Position numbers and translations under genes: made by a program. Positions 1-7,827 of a stretch of DNA of 64,000 bases are shown one piece after another. Position 1 is the first letter of the stretch. Each line of letters opens with the position of its first letter. Source of the DNA: Planctomycetota bacterium (lineage in GTDB: Bacteria > Planctomycetota > UBA1135 > UBA2386); the NCBI GenBank assembly GCA_016713175.1, contig JADJPQ010000001.1, positions 248,001-312,000 of the forward strand, read 5' to 3'. The notes beneath the pieces were generated by a model, which was given only the letters and a program-made list of their open reading frames with translations, was not told where the DNA came from and did not search any database.

Positions 1-454
1 GGTCGATCTCGACCAGGTTGGCATGGCCGAGCAGATAGTCGCGCTGCTTCTGCAGATACGCGGCGCGGCCATCTTCTCGTTTGTTGGTCGGGCTGAGCAG
101 TTCGACAGCAGTCACCAGGCGGTCGCGGTTGCGGATCTCGAGCCATCGCTCCGTTGCTGGTTCGACCAACACGACCTCCGGCTCGGCCACTGGCGTGGCG
201 GCACTGGCCCCCGTGGATGCCTGGCGAGTCGGCGGAAACTGCGGCGGTTCCACGACCGCGACGTCGGTCCGGTACCCGCGAACGACGTGATCGGTGGTCA
301 CCGAGACACGCTGCTCGGTGCGCACCACCAGATCGGCCGGCAGCAGTTCTGACAACGCGTCGCTCATGTAAGTGAGCAACCGGGTGTGCACGTCCGACCA
401 ATGCAGTTCCAGGAACGGGTTCATGCCTGGAAAGGGGTTCGCCTGCGCCGCCAT
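1..454 (-). CDS. DUF4058 family protein (3' end beyond window)
   Basis: The minus strand is open from an ATG at 454 to the window edge (151 codons). The N-terminus reads NPFPGMNPFLELHWSDVHT, the hallmark opening of DUF4058 proteins, followed by an ADLVVRTEQRVSV segment and ELLSPTNKRE, where the family has a conserved Glu-Leu-x-Ser-Pro-x-Asn-Lys stretch. That Glu...Pro-x-Asn-Lys pattern recalls restriction-like nucleases, but the family has no settled function. It is cut off by the window start, so length and C-terminus are unknown. The gene is followed (in the left direction) by nothing visible and preceded by a 78-base gap to the next gene, which lies on the same strand. Confidence 0.85.
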   Translation of the reverse strand, partial: MAAQANPFPGMNPFLELHWSDVHTRLLTYMSDALSELLPADLVVRTEQRVSVTTDHVVRGYRTDVAVVEPPQFPPTRQASTGASAATPVAEPEVVLVEPATERWLEIRNRDRLVTAVELLSPTNKREDGRAAYLQKQRDYLLGHANLVEID

Positions 455-532
455 GCCCGGATCGTAGCACCCTGGCCGCGCCGCGAGAGCGTTGCTGCCG
501 GTGTTCTTGGTCCGGGGTGAGGGCTCTCGCCG

Positions 533-2242
533 TCACTGACCGATCGTGAATGACGCGGCGTTGCTGACCGTGGCGCCGAGTGCGTTCGCCCACGGATCGA
601 GCAGCCACGCTTGCGTGTGCATCGTGACGCCGCGCCACGTCGGGTCGTTCGGTATCGCCAGCGCGACCTGCCAAGGTGAATACGCACCGGTGGTGATCGC
701 GATCGACAGATCCACCGACGTGAACAACCGGCACCCGGCCAGGCCGAAGCCGTCGAGCGGCAGCGGCAGCGCCATGCCGTTCCAGCTCGTCGCCGAGAAG
801 CCGAGCGCCAGGATGCCGAACCCCAGCACCGCGCCATCGCCCTGGAGTCGCAGCGAAGTGCCGCCCCAGGCCAGCGTCTCCGGATCGCGATCGAGCATCG
901 GCACGCCGGCCGAACCCGCGCAGCCGGCGCCGCGCAGCGCGAAGGTGGCCGGAACGTCCGGTCGTTGATCGGCGACCACGACCTGCGCCGCCAGACCATC
1001 GTGGCCGTGCAGCACATCGATCGAGGTCGTCGCGAACAGCACGAGCCGGGCCTCGTCGGTCATGCACGGCTGTTCGCAGTCGGCGCGGGGGGCCGAGCCG
1101 CCGAGGTCCCTGCCGGCAGCCACCGTGGTGCCGGCGACGCGATCGCGCAGCATCACGGTCGCCCGGTTGCTCCAGGGGTTGCCGAAACCGGGCACCAGGT
1201 TGGTGGCCAGCGTCTGGAACACCACGAAGCGGCCGTCGGCGGACAGATCGCCGAACATGCTGGCGGCGTCGGCGTGGGCGCCGCCGGTCGCGACGGTGAC
1301 CAGTTCGGTGTTGCCGCCGACGTTGGAACCGACGTATTGATGCGCCACACCCGTCGTCGGCGTCGCCAGCAGATTGGTGGCCCAACTGCGCCACAGCACC
1401 AGTTGGCCGTCACGGCTGATGTCCAGCGCTTCGCTGCCGCCGTTGCCGAGCACGCCGCCGGGGCCGCGGGAACAGCACCACGTCTGCGCGGTCACGAGAT
1501 CGCGGACGAACGCATCCTGGTGGCCGTTGCCGTCGCCGGCGATCAGGTCGCTGGCGAAACTGTCGAAGGCGACGTAGCGGCCGTTGCCGGCGATCCTGGC
1601 ACCGCCGCTGGTCTGGTTGCCGGGCGCGCCGCCGGGCGTGGCGCTGACGAGGGCTATCGTGGAGAGGTCGAGGTCCTTGACGAACACATCGACCACGCCG
1701 TTCTGGTCGTTCGGCGCCAGGTTGCCGGCCAGGCTGGCGAACGCCACGAAGCGACCGTCGTCGCTGATGCTGCCGGCGGCACTGCGCTCGTTGCCGACGA
1801 TGCCCAGCGCCGAGCAGCTGGCCAGCACGGTGGTGTGCGTCTGCCGATCATGGCGATAGACGTCGAACGTGCCGTTGCCGTCGAAAGCCCACAGGTTGCC
1901 GGCGGTGGTCACGAACACGACGTAACGGCCATCCGGAGTGATCCGCGGCTCGGTGCAGTTGCCGTTCGCCTGCGCGCCGGTCGAACTGACGCTGACCCGT
2001 TCGATGGTGCCGGTCGTCATGTCCTTGACGAACACGTCGGTGGCGACGTTGGTGTCGCCACTGACCAGGTTGTCCGCCCACGAACTGAAAGCGACGAAGC
2101 GACCGTCGGCCGAGCAGTGCACTTGCCGGCTGTCGCCGTTGCCGAAGGTGCCGCTGGCGGCGGTACTGGCGGCGCGGTGCGGGCCCTGCGAGAGCGTCAT
2201 TGCGGTGGACAGGACGAACACGATGGTCTTCATGTGGCGCAT
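533..2242 (-). CDS. Secreted TolB/PD40-type beta-propeller protein
   Basis: 569 residues. The N-terminus is a signal peptide (MKTIVFVLSTAMTLSQG after an optional MRH); ATG 2242 and ATG 2233 are both possible starts. Residues about 30-430 hold at least six PD40-like blades with repeating DGRYVVF, DGRFVAF and DGQLVLWRSWATNL cores, each ending in a VFVKD or AFVRD strand. Such propellers are usually protein-interaction modules in the periplasm or on the cell surface. The last 130 residues form a separate module starting GAGCAGSAGVPML and containing a NGMALPLPLDGFGLAGC stretch. This module recurs at the end of the secreted FG-GAP protein at 34047-36287. The gene is divergent from the secreted-protein gene at 2339. 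The open frame upstream of 2242 is an antisense shadow. Confidence 0.85.
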   Translation of the reverse strand: MRHMKTIVFVLSTAMTLSQGPHRAASTAASGTFGNGDSRQVHCSADGRFVAFSSWADNLVSGDTNVATDVFVKDMTTGTIERVSVSSTGAQANGNCTEPRITPDGRYVVFVTTAGNLWAFDGNGTFDVYRHDRQTHTTVLASCSALGIVGNERSAAGSISDDGRFVAFASLAGNLAPNDQNGVVDVFVKDLDLSTIALVSATPGGAPGNQTSGGARIAGNGRYVAFDSFASDLIAGDGNGHQDAFVRDLVTAQTWCCSRGPGGVLGNGGSEALDISRDGQLVLWRSWATNLLATPTTGVAHQYVGSNVGGNTELVTVATGGAHADAASMFGDLSADGRFVVFQTLATNLVPGFGNPWSNRATVMLRDRVAGTTVAAGRDLGGSAPRADCEQPCMTDEARLVLFATTSIDVLHGHDGLAAQVVVADQRPDVPATFALRGAGCAGSAGVPMLDRDPETLAWGGTSLRLQGDGAVLGFGILALGFSATSWNGMALPLPLDGFGLAGCRLFTSVDLSIAITTGAYSPWQVALAIPNDPTWRGVTMHTQAWLLDPWANALGATVSNAASFTIGQ

Positions 2243-2338
2243 GGGTGTTGCCCAGGACACCGGCCGGGCGCGCCGCCGCCGGAACGGAATCTGGCCGCTC
2301 TGCCGCGAATCCGGTTCGCCGGCTACCCTGGCGGTGCC

Positions 2339-4060
2339 ATGCGTCACCTCCTCGCCCTTGCTCTCGGGTGCGTCGCCAGCGCCCAGATCCCGTGCTTCGA
2401 CACTTTGTTCGGCACCGCCATCGGCGCCGGCGACGACGTCGTGCTGCCGATGCAGGCAATCGGTTTCCCGTTCCCGTTCGCGGGCAACACGTACACGCAT
2501 GTTCACGTCAGCACGAACGGGTTCCTCTATCTGTCCAACGCCGGCATTCCGGCGCCCGGCAATGCCCTGTGCTGCAACGGCACCCCAGACCGGTTGGTGA
2601 CCGGCAGTCCGAAGATCTGCGCGCTGCTCGACAACCTGATCGTGATTGCGGCGCAGGGATCGTTCGTGTGGCTGAACTCCGGCCCGACGGCGTGCACGAT
2701 CACCTGGGACAACGTCAAGGAGTACGGCAACAACATCCCGTTCGACCTGCAATGCAGGCTGTTGCCCGACGGGCAGGTCCGGTTCACCTATCACGGCGAA
2801 GCCGGCGTGCGGCTCGGTGGCGATGCCTTGGTCGGTGTGTCCCCGGCCGGCGGCGCCGCCATTCCAGCGGCGAACGACCTTTCGGTCGGTGGGGGCACTG
2901 CGCTGGCCACGTGCTATCAGGTGTTCGACAACTTCACGCGTCCATTCGATCTGGCGGGTGTCGCCCTGACGTTCACGCCGAACGGCGCCGGCTGGAACTG
3001 GTCGCCAGGCCACTGTCTGGCCACGAGCGCGCCGTATGGCCACGGCTGCGTGGCGGTGACCAACACGTTCTATGAGGACTTCGCGCCGGGAACGATCGAT
3101 CTGGCGGGCACGTCGATGCGACTCACCAGGTCGGCGAACGGATACACCGCATCGGTCGGGACCGCGACCTGGGTCGCGCCGCCGACGAACGCGCAGCAGC
3201 TGTCGCTGTTCGACGACTGGGAACAGCATGTGGTCCTCGCCCAGGCGATGCCGGTCACCGACACGACGACGACGTTCCTGACGGTCTGTTCGAATGGCTT
3301 CGTCTCGGTCGGTTCGGGCAACAGCACGCAGCCGACGCCAGCGCCGGTGTCGTTGCTGAGCATGGGGCGGACGGTGTTCGCCAGCTGGCACGACTACGAC
3401 CCGTCGGCGCCGGGCGGCGGCAAGGTCTGGTTCCATCAGGCCAATGGCTTTGCGTGGGTGACGTGGGACGGTGTCGCCGATGCGCAGGTGACCGGTCCGG
3501 GCAATTGGTTCCAGTTCCGATTCGAACTCGCGACCGGCAACGTCGATTACGTCTGGGGCAGTCTCAGCGGGCTCGGCAACGGCCATCTGGTCGGCTTCCA
3601 TCCGGGCGGCATCTCGCAGGATGGCGGCAGCATCGATCTGTCGGCGCGGCTGCCGGCAACGGTGTCGGTGCCCAATGAGCAGGTCGTGCCGTTGCGGCTC
3701 GAGATCCTCAGCGCCAGCAACGGTGGCGTGCCGCCGCGGCTGGGCGCGACGACGTATCTCTACACGCAGAACGTGCCGCTCGGCGCGCCGTTCGGCGCGT
3801 TGTGGCTTGGCTTCACGGATCCGGACCTGGACCTGACGCCGGTCGGCATGCCGGGATGCCGGCAGTACGTCGATCCGCTCGCCAGCGTCACCTTCCTGCC
3901 GGTGCAGCGGCTGGGCACGTCGACGTTCGCGGTGCCGATCGACCCGGTGTTCGTCGGCGCCGTGCTGCTCGCACAGTCGTTTGTCTACTCGCCGGCGCAC
4001 GGGTTGACGCCGCTCGGTGCGGTGGCCGCCAACGGTTTGCGGATGACGATCGGCTGGTGA
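2339..4060 (+). CDS. Secreted protein with two repeated NGF modules
   Basis: 573 residues starting at ATG 2339, directly before the signal peptide MRHLLALALGCVASAQ. The body has two copies of a similar module. One begins near residue 10 and contains YTHVHVSTNGFLYLSN; the other lies around residues 245-340 and contains FLTVCSNGFVSVGSGNS. Both are rich in beta-strand and Trp/Phe (for example NWFQFRFELATGNVDYVWG), like lectin or NIDO-type extracellular folds, but I cannot assign a named family. The C-terminus (GMPGCRQYVDP... to SFVYSPAHGL and NGLRMTIGW) resembles the ends of other secreted proteins in this window. It lies divergently from the propeller gene across 96 bases, and the pair may share regulation. 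Confidence 0.82.
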   Translation: MRHLLALALGCVASAQIPCFDTLFGTAIGAGDDVVLPMQAIGFPFPFAGNTYTHVHVSTNGFLYLSNAGIPAPGNALCCNGTPDRLVTGSPKICALLDNLIVIAAQGSFVWLNSGPTACTITWDNVKEYGNNIPFDLQCRLLPDGQVRFTYHGEAGVRLGGDALVGVSPAGGAAIPAANDLSVGGGTALATCYQVFDNFTRPFDLAGVALTFTPNGAGWNWSPGHCLATSAPYGHGCVAVTNTFYEDFAPGTIDLAGTSMRLTRSANGYTASVGTATWVAPPTNAQQLSLFDDWEQHVVLAQAMPVTDTTTTFLTVCSNGFVSVGSGNSTQPTPAPVSLLSMGRTVFASWHDYDPSAPGGGKVWFHQANGFAWVTWDGVADAQVTGPGNWFQFRFELATGNVDYVWGSLSGLGNGHLVGFHPGGISQDGGSIDLSARLPATVSVPNEQVVPLRLEILSASNGGVPPRLGATTYLYTQNVPLGAPFGALWLGFTDPDLDLTPVGMPGCRQYVDPLASVTFLPVQRLGTSTFAVPIDPVFVGAVLLAQSFVYSPAHGLTPLGAVAANGLRMTIGW

Positions 4061-4112
4061 ACCTGGGCGTTGGCGACGCGATGCCGGTATCCTCGGTGGA
4101 TCGAGGTCGACG

Positions 4113-4487
4113 ATGGTCAGTGACAACAACGAACGGTCGTCCGGGATCTGGATCGGAGCTCTGCTCGCGCTGCTGGTCGCGGCGTTCGGTGGCTGGCAGT
4201 GGCGCCGGGCCAGTGCCGCACGCCACGAGGCGGAACTCGCGCGGGTGCGGGCCGAAGCCGCGCACATGCAGGCCGAGGTCGAAGTCGTCGCCGCAACGAT
4301 CGCGGCGCTACCGGGCGCGGCCGAAACACCCGATCCTGCCCCGGGTGAATGGGCAGCAGTGACGCCGCGCGAGATGGCCGAGATCACCCTGCGGGCCGTG
4401 CGCAATGCGTTGGCTGCCGGTGACCTCGAGACCGCCCGGCAGAACCTGCAGATGTTGCAGATGGCGGTCGCCGGACAGCGAAAGTAG
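4113..4487 (+). CDS. Small membrane-anchored coiled-coil protein
   Basis: 124 residues with one N-terminal transmembrane segment (about residues 12-27, GIWIGALLALLVAAFGGWQW), then an Ala/Glu/Arg-rich helix with heptad character (about 30-65). A soluble tail (AEITLRAVRNALAAGDLETARQNLQMLQMA) looks like a helical hairpin or single TPR. No family recognised. It is followed after 7 bases by the scramblase gene, so the two are probably co-transcribed; the role may be to hold or position something at the membrane, but that is inference. Confidence 0.75.
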   Translation: MVSDNNERSSGIWIGALLALLVAAFGGWQWRRASAARHEAELARVRAEAAHMQAEVEVVAATIAALPGAAETPDPAPGEWAAVTPREMAEITLRAVRNALAAGDLETARQNLQMLQMAVAGQRK

Positions 4488-4494
4488 GTGCCCA

Positions 4495-5145
4495 ATGGCC
4501 GGACTCGAAGGCATCGTCGGTGATCGCGAGCGCGTGCTGATCCAGCAGACCAAGGAGTGGGGCGAGATCCTGCTCGGCTTCGAATCGAAGAACCGCTTCG
4601 AACTGCGCGCCGAGGACGGCGCCGTGCTCGGCTACGCCGCCGAAGAGGCCTCGGGCATCGGCCAGTGGTTCCTGCGCAACCTGTTCGGGCGGTGCCGCAA
4701 GGCGTCGATCCACATCTACGACCGCGGCGGCAACGAACTCGGCCGCGGCGAGAAACCGTTCCGTTGGTTCTTCCATCGGATGGAAGTGCACGAAGCGGGC
4801 AAGAAGCTCGGCGCCATCCAGCGCAAGTGGTCGTGGTTCCACCGCGAGTTCGTGCTGGAGAACGCCGCCGGCCAGGAAGTGATGCAGCTGCGCAGCCGCT
4901 GGTTCCGGATCTGGACGTTCACGCTGTTCTTCCAGGATCAGGAAGTCGGCGCCATCCGCAAGAAGTGGGGCGGGCTGCTGAAGGAGATGTTCACCGACGC
5001 CGATCTGTTCGGTGTCGAGGTGGCGCCGCACGTGCCGGTCGAGGTGAAGAAGCTGCTGCTGGTGGCGACGTTCCTGGTCGACTTCACCTGCTTCGAGAAC
5101 AACACCGGCGGCGGCAGCGTGGTCGACTTCGGCGGCGGTGACTGA
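4495..5145 (+). CDS. Phospholipid scramblase-like (LURP1-type) protein
   Basis: 216 residues from ATG 4495. The fold is recognised from the repeated beta-barrel strands (LLGFESKNRFELRAEDG, YDRGGNELGR, ENAAGQEVMQL, FQDQEVGAIRKKWGG) and the diagnostic C-terminal block with KEMFTDADLFGVEVAP, then a single buried helix (VKKLLLVATFLVDFTCFEN). This matches the eukaryotic scramblase/LURP1 family, where the helix inserts in the membrane and lipids or Ca2+ are bound. Bacterial members are scattered and their function is not settled; lipid movement or membrane binding is inference. The start is fixed by the 7-base spacing from the preceding gene and by family length. It runs convergent to the dehydrogenase gene with only 5 bases between stops. 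Confidence 0.85.
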   Translation: MAGLEGIVGDRERVLIQQTKEWGEILLGFESKNRFELRAEDGAVLGYAAEEASGIGQWFLRNLFGRCRKASIHIYDRGGNELGRGEKPFRWFFHRMEVHEAGKKLGAIQRKWSWFHREFVLENAAGQEVMQLRSRWFRIWTFTLFFQDQEVGAIRKKWGGLLKEMFTDADLFGVEVAPHVPVEVKKLLLVATFLVDFTCFENNTGGGSVVDFGGGD

Positions 5146-5150
5146 CGCGG

Positions 5151-6227
5151 CTACTTCGGCACGCCGCTCGGATACAGCACGACCTTCTGCTCCTGACCTT
5201 TGCCGAAGCGCTCGACGCCCGTCCCGAACTGCTCGAGCGGCATCTGCGCGGTGATGAAGTGGGAGATGTCCATGCCCTTCTGCAGCAGGTCGAGCATCTG
5301 CTCCCAGGTGCGGAACATCTCGCGGCCGATCACGGCGTGCAGCGTGATGCCCTTGAAGATGAAGTTCTTGCTGAACTTCTCGATGGCGACGTTGTCGCCC
5401 TTGGGCAGGCCGAGATGGACGACATGGCCCGCGGCGCGGGTCATCTGGATCGCGTTGTTGATGCCGACCGGATGACCGGAGATCTCCAGCGCGACATCGA
5501 CGCCGCCGCCGGTCTCGCCGACGACGGTGTCGACCGGCTTCTGGCGCGCGTCGACTACGGTGACCTTGTGGCCGAGGTTGCGCGCGGCGACCCATTCGCG
5601 CGCCCGGGCCAGCGCCTGATCGGTGACATCGAGCAGGAACACGTGCCGCGCGCCGACGAACGTCGCGACCTCGCCGCACATCGCGCCGATCGGGCCATAA
5701 CCGACGATCGCCACCGTCTTGTCGGCGACCGGGACCTTCAGCGTCGTGTGCACCGCGTTGCCCAGCGGATCGAGCACCGCCGCGACCGGCACCGGCAGCT
5801 TCGCCGGCAGCTTGACGACGTTGCCGGCCGACACGACGACGAACTCGGCGAACGCGCCGTTCAGGTTGATGCCGCGGATCTTGGTGCTGGCGCAGGCGTG
5901 GTAGGCGCCGCTCCTGCAGGCCGGGCATTCGTAGCAGACTTCGTGCATCTCGGCGGAGACGTAGTCGCCCGGCTGCAACCGGGCCGGATCGACCTCGGGG
6001 CCGATCTTGTCGACGAAGCCGCAGAACTCGTGCCCGAGCACGACTGGCGGCGCGATGATGCCGTTCATCGACGGATCGCCGCTGCAGATGTGCACGTCGG
6101 TGCCGCAGATGCCGCAGGCCTGCACGCGCAGCCGCACTTCCTTGGGACCCGGCTCCGGCACGGGCAGGTCGTGGCGCAGTCGGTATTGGCCGGGGGCGGT
6201 GAGCTGGATGCCTTTCATCGACGTCAT
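5151..6227 (-). CDS. Zinc-dependent threonine/alcohol dehydrogenase
   Basis: 358 residues, MDR superfamily. The N-terminal GroES-like domain has the catalytic-zinc site (Cys41 in CGICGTDVH and the GHE pair at 66-67). The structural-zinc loop has four cysteines at about 98, 101, 104 and 112 (EVCYECPACRSGAYHAC). The Rossmann domain has VGYGPIGAM near the middle. Overall similarity is to L-threonine 3-dehydrogenase and related sugar/polyol dehydrogenases: NAD-dependent oxidation of a secondary alcohol in the cytosol. The exact substrate is not decided by sequence. Two starts are possible, MTS at 6227 and MKG at 6218. A perfect 10-base palindrome GGAACGTTCC lies just upstream at 6232-6241. Confidence 0.9.
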   Translation of the reverse strand: MTSMKGIQLTAPGQYRLRHDLPVPEPGPKEVRLRVQACGICGTDVHICSGDPSMNGIIAPPVVLGHEFCGFVDKIGPEVDPARLQPGDYVSAEMHEVCYECPACRSGAYHACASTKIRGINLNGAFAEFVVVSAGNVVKLPAKLPVPVAAVLDPLGNAVHTTLKVPVADKTVAIVGYGPIGAMCGEVATFVGARHVFLLDVTDQALARAREWVAARNLGHKVTVVDARQKPVDTVVGETGGGVDVALEISGHPVGINNAIQMTRAAGHVVHLGLPKGDNVAIEKFSKNFIFKGITLHAVIGREMFRTWEQMLDLLQKGMDISHFITAQMPLEQFGTGVERFGKGQEQKVVLYPSGVPK

Positions 6228-6357
6228 GCGGGGAACGTTCCGGGCGGAGGTGCGGCGGTGGGTCGTGCATTCTGCGGTCGGGGTCGGGCGAACGCCACTT
6301 TGGCGGTGGGCGCGACGGCGATGGTGCAAGCGGGCGCGGCAGCGCATGATGCGCGCC

Positions 6358-6762
6358 ATGCGCGATCGAGTCGCCGTGTTGCCGTCGACCGTTCTGGCCG
6401 TCTTGGTGGGCTGTTCGACTCCGCCGCCAGACCCCCAGCCGGAGTATGCACCGCGAGCCGTGGTCGAACTGGAGCGCTGGCGGATCCGGTCCGGCGGGCA
6501 TGTGGTCGGGACGCTGCTGCGTTACGAGATCCAGGACCCGTCGGGTCCGCTGCGCTTCTGGCGCATCGAGAACGCGCACGGCCAATGGCTCGGGCATGCC
6601 ACCGACCTTGGACGGTTTTCGCGCCGTGTGCCGTTCCGCGACGACGAAGAGGATCTCGGGATCTGGCCGATGCGCGCCGGCGTGGCGCAATTGTTCGAGG
6701 CCTCGGCGGTCGATCTCGAACCGGTCGCACTCGATGCGGTGATGCACAAGTCCGCGAAGTGA
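6358..6762 (+). CDS. Small lipoprotein of unknown function
   Basis: 134 residues from ATG 6358 (ATG codons at 6346 and 6349 would add four or three residues). The N-terminus RDRVAVLPSTVLAVLVGCST is a lipoprotein signal with a good lipobox (LVGC), so the mature protein should be lipid-anchored at Cys. The following region is Pro-rich, then a compact domain (RWRIRSGGHVVGTLLRYEIQ, FWRIENAHGQWLGHATDLGR) that looks like two beta-hairpins. No known family recognised. The divergent dehydrogenase gene starts 130 bases upstream and the thioesterase gene follows after 66 bases. Confidence 0.75.
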   Translation: MRDRVAVLPSTVLAVLVGCSTPPPDPQPEYAPRAVVELERWRIRSGGHVVGTLLRYEIQDPSGPLRFWRIENAHGQWLGHATDLGRFSRRVPFRDDEEDLGIWPMRAGVAQLFEASAVDLEPVALDAVMHKSAK

Positions 6763-6828
6763 TCGTTCACCCGCGCCTGAGCGCGCGTGCCGGCGCCGGG
6801 GCCACGCGGTAGTGTTGCCCGGCCAAGC

Positions 6829-7320
6829 ATGACCGATTCCCTGTCGCCGTCCGGCCGTCCGGTTTCCGCGTCGAAAGTCGAGATGACCGAGATCGCGTTC
6901 CCCAACGACGCCAATCCGCTGGGCAACGTGATGGGTGGGCGGGTGATGCAGTGGATCGACATCTGTGCGGCGGTGGCTGCGGGCCGGCATGCGCGCACGC
7001 CGGTGGTGACAGCGAGTGTCGATCAGATCGACTTCCACAATCCGGTGCCGGTCGGCGGCGTCATCGTGCTGTTGGCGTCAGTCAACTTCACCGGGCGGAC
7101 GTCGATGGAAGTGGGGGTCAAGGTGTTCCAGGAGGAGCGCGCGACCGGCAATCGCACGCATGTCGTGTCCGCCTACCTGACGTTCGTTTCCTTGGATCCG
7201 GCCACACGGCAACCGCGGGCCGTGCCGCCGGTCCTGCCGGAGTCCGCCGACGAGAAGCGGCGGTTTGCCGACGGCAAACGGCGGCGGGAACTCCGACTGG
7301 CAGCGCGCCAGCGCGGCTGA
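6829..7320 (+). CDS. Acyl-CoA thioesterase, hotdog fold (YciA-like)
   Basis: 163 residues. The hotdog signature NPLGNVMGGRVMQWIDICAA (about residues 28-47) holds the conserved Asn, Gly-Gly and Asp of the YciA/ACOT-type acyl-CoA thioesterases. It is followed by VTASVDQIDFHNPVPVGGVI and a TSMEVGVKVFQE strand. The enzyme hydrolyses acyl-CoA to free acid and CoA, usually as a hexamer in the cytosol; chain-length preference cannot be read from sequence. The C-terminus is an Arg/Lys-rich tail (KRRRELRLAARQ) that is longer than usual. The start is the only ATG before the conserved core. It lies 63 bases upstream of the selenoprotein gene on the same strand. Confidence 0.9.
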   Translation: MTDSLSPSGRPVSASKVEMTEIAFPNDANPLGNVMGGRVMQWIDICAAVAAGRHARTPVVTASVDQIDFHNPVPVGGVIVLLASVNFTGRTSMEVGVKVFQEERATGNRTHVVSAYLTFVSLDPATRQPRAVPPVLPESADEKRRFADGKRRRELRLAARQRG

Positions 7321-7383
7321 TCGGTGGTCTCGCGGCGCGGTTCCCGTCTTGCGCGCCGTGGGGACTCCGGCCACAGTGGCGGC

Positions 7384-7719
7384 ATGCCAGCCATCGAGGT
7401 TGCCTACCTGCGCAAGAACTGAACGTCGTGCGAGCGGGCGAGGAGTTTCCTCGCCGATGCCCCGATCGGTCGCCAGCGCGATGCCCGCAAGGATCCAGCC
7501 GGTCCGGCCGATCTCGGCAAGTTCTTCCACGGCCGCCGCCGATTGCTGGTCGCCAAGGGCAAGACGCATGTCGAGCACCGACTGAAGGACCTGACGGCGG
7601 CCGAGTTGCAGGCGCTGGTGATCGGGCCGACCGGCAAACTGCGCGCGCCTACGCTGCTGGTCGGTGACGCGGTGGTCGTCGGGTTCTCGGCGCCCATGTA
7701 CGAGGCCGTGCTGGCCTGA
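7384..7719 (+). CDS. ArsC/Spx-family selenoprotein (in-frame UGA = Sec13)
   Basis: 112 codons from ATG 7384 to TGA 7717-7719, open except for one in-frame TGA at 7420-7422 (codon 13). Reading that codon as selenocysteine (U) gives IEVAYLRKNUTSCERARSFL. This is the active-site loop of the thioredoxin-fold ArsC/Spx family, in which the usual site is C-T-S-C after a beta-strand; here U replaces the first, nucleophilic Cys, giving a U-T-S-C redox motif. The rest fits the family: a central DLTAAELQALVIGPTGK helix region and a terminal cis-Pro strand (LRAPTLLVGDAVVVGF) with a final helix. A SECIS-like hairpin lies just downstream of the UGA. The likely role is a cytosolic thiol/selenol reductase or redox regulator. 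The alternative, a pseudogene or Cys-to-stop error, is less likely because the frame is otherwise intact and coding-like throughout. No selA, selB, selC or selD lies in this window. Confidence 0.85.
7437..7455 (+). promoter_or_regulatory. Bacterial SECIS-like hairpin within the selenoprotein gene
   Basis: A perfect 7-bp stem (GGCGAGG / CCTCGCC) closes a 5-base loop AGTTT. The loop begins 21 bases after the UGA codon at 7420-7422. Known bacterial SECIS elements sit in the coding sequence right after the UGA, with a short stem and a small apical loop carrying a G in its first two positions; this hairpin meets all of these (G is loop position 2). It would be the SelB binding site for Sec-tRNA delivery. 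Seen directly: stem, loop and spacing; function is inferred from the family rules. Confidence 0.75.
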
Positions 7720-7827
7720 AGTGCGCCGCCGGGCAGCGGTTTCGACGCTGCCGCCTCGGTTTCCGGCCAGGTCGCCGTCGCGACGCTTCCCGTCGCCCCA
7801 CCCGGTCGCTACCATCTCCGCCCCTCC

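Noticed and set aside
965..2338. Long open frame on the + strand joined to the gene at 2339
   Set aside because: It is antisense to the PD40 propeller gene, with the Ala/Arg/Gly-rich composition of a shadow; the signal peptide fixes the real start at 2339.
2243..4495. Minus-strand extension of the gene at 533
   Set aside because: It is antisense to the genes at 2339 and 4113 and is Arg/Pro/His-rich without motifs; the signal peptide begins at 2242 or 2233.
6232..6241. Palindrome GGAACGTTCC before the dehydrogenase gene
   Set aside because: Only 10 bases, too short to call an operator without other copies.
5259..6812. 517-codon plus-strand frame over the dehydrogenase gene
   Set aside because: Shadow of a clear MDR dehydrogenase on the other strand; no family similarity.
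7384..7719. Reading the in-frame TGA as a plain nonsense mutation (pseudogene)
   Set aside because: The frame is otherwise intact for 112 codons, the codon sits precisely at the nucleophile site, and a SECIS-like hairpin follows.
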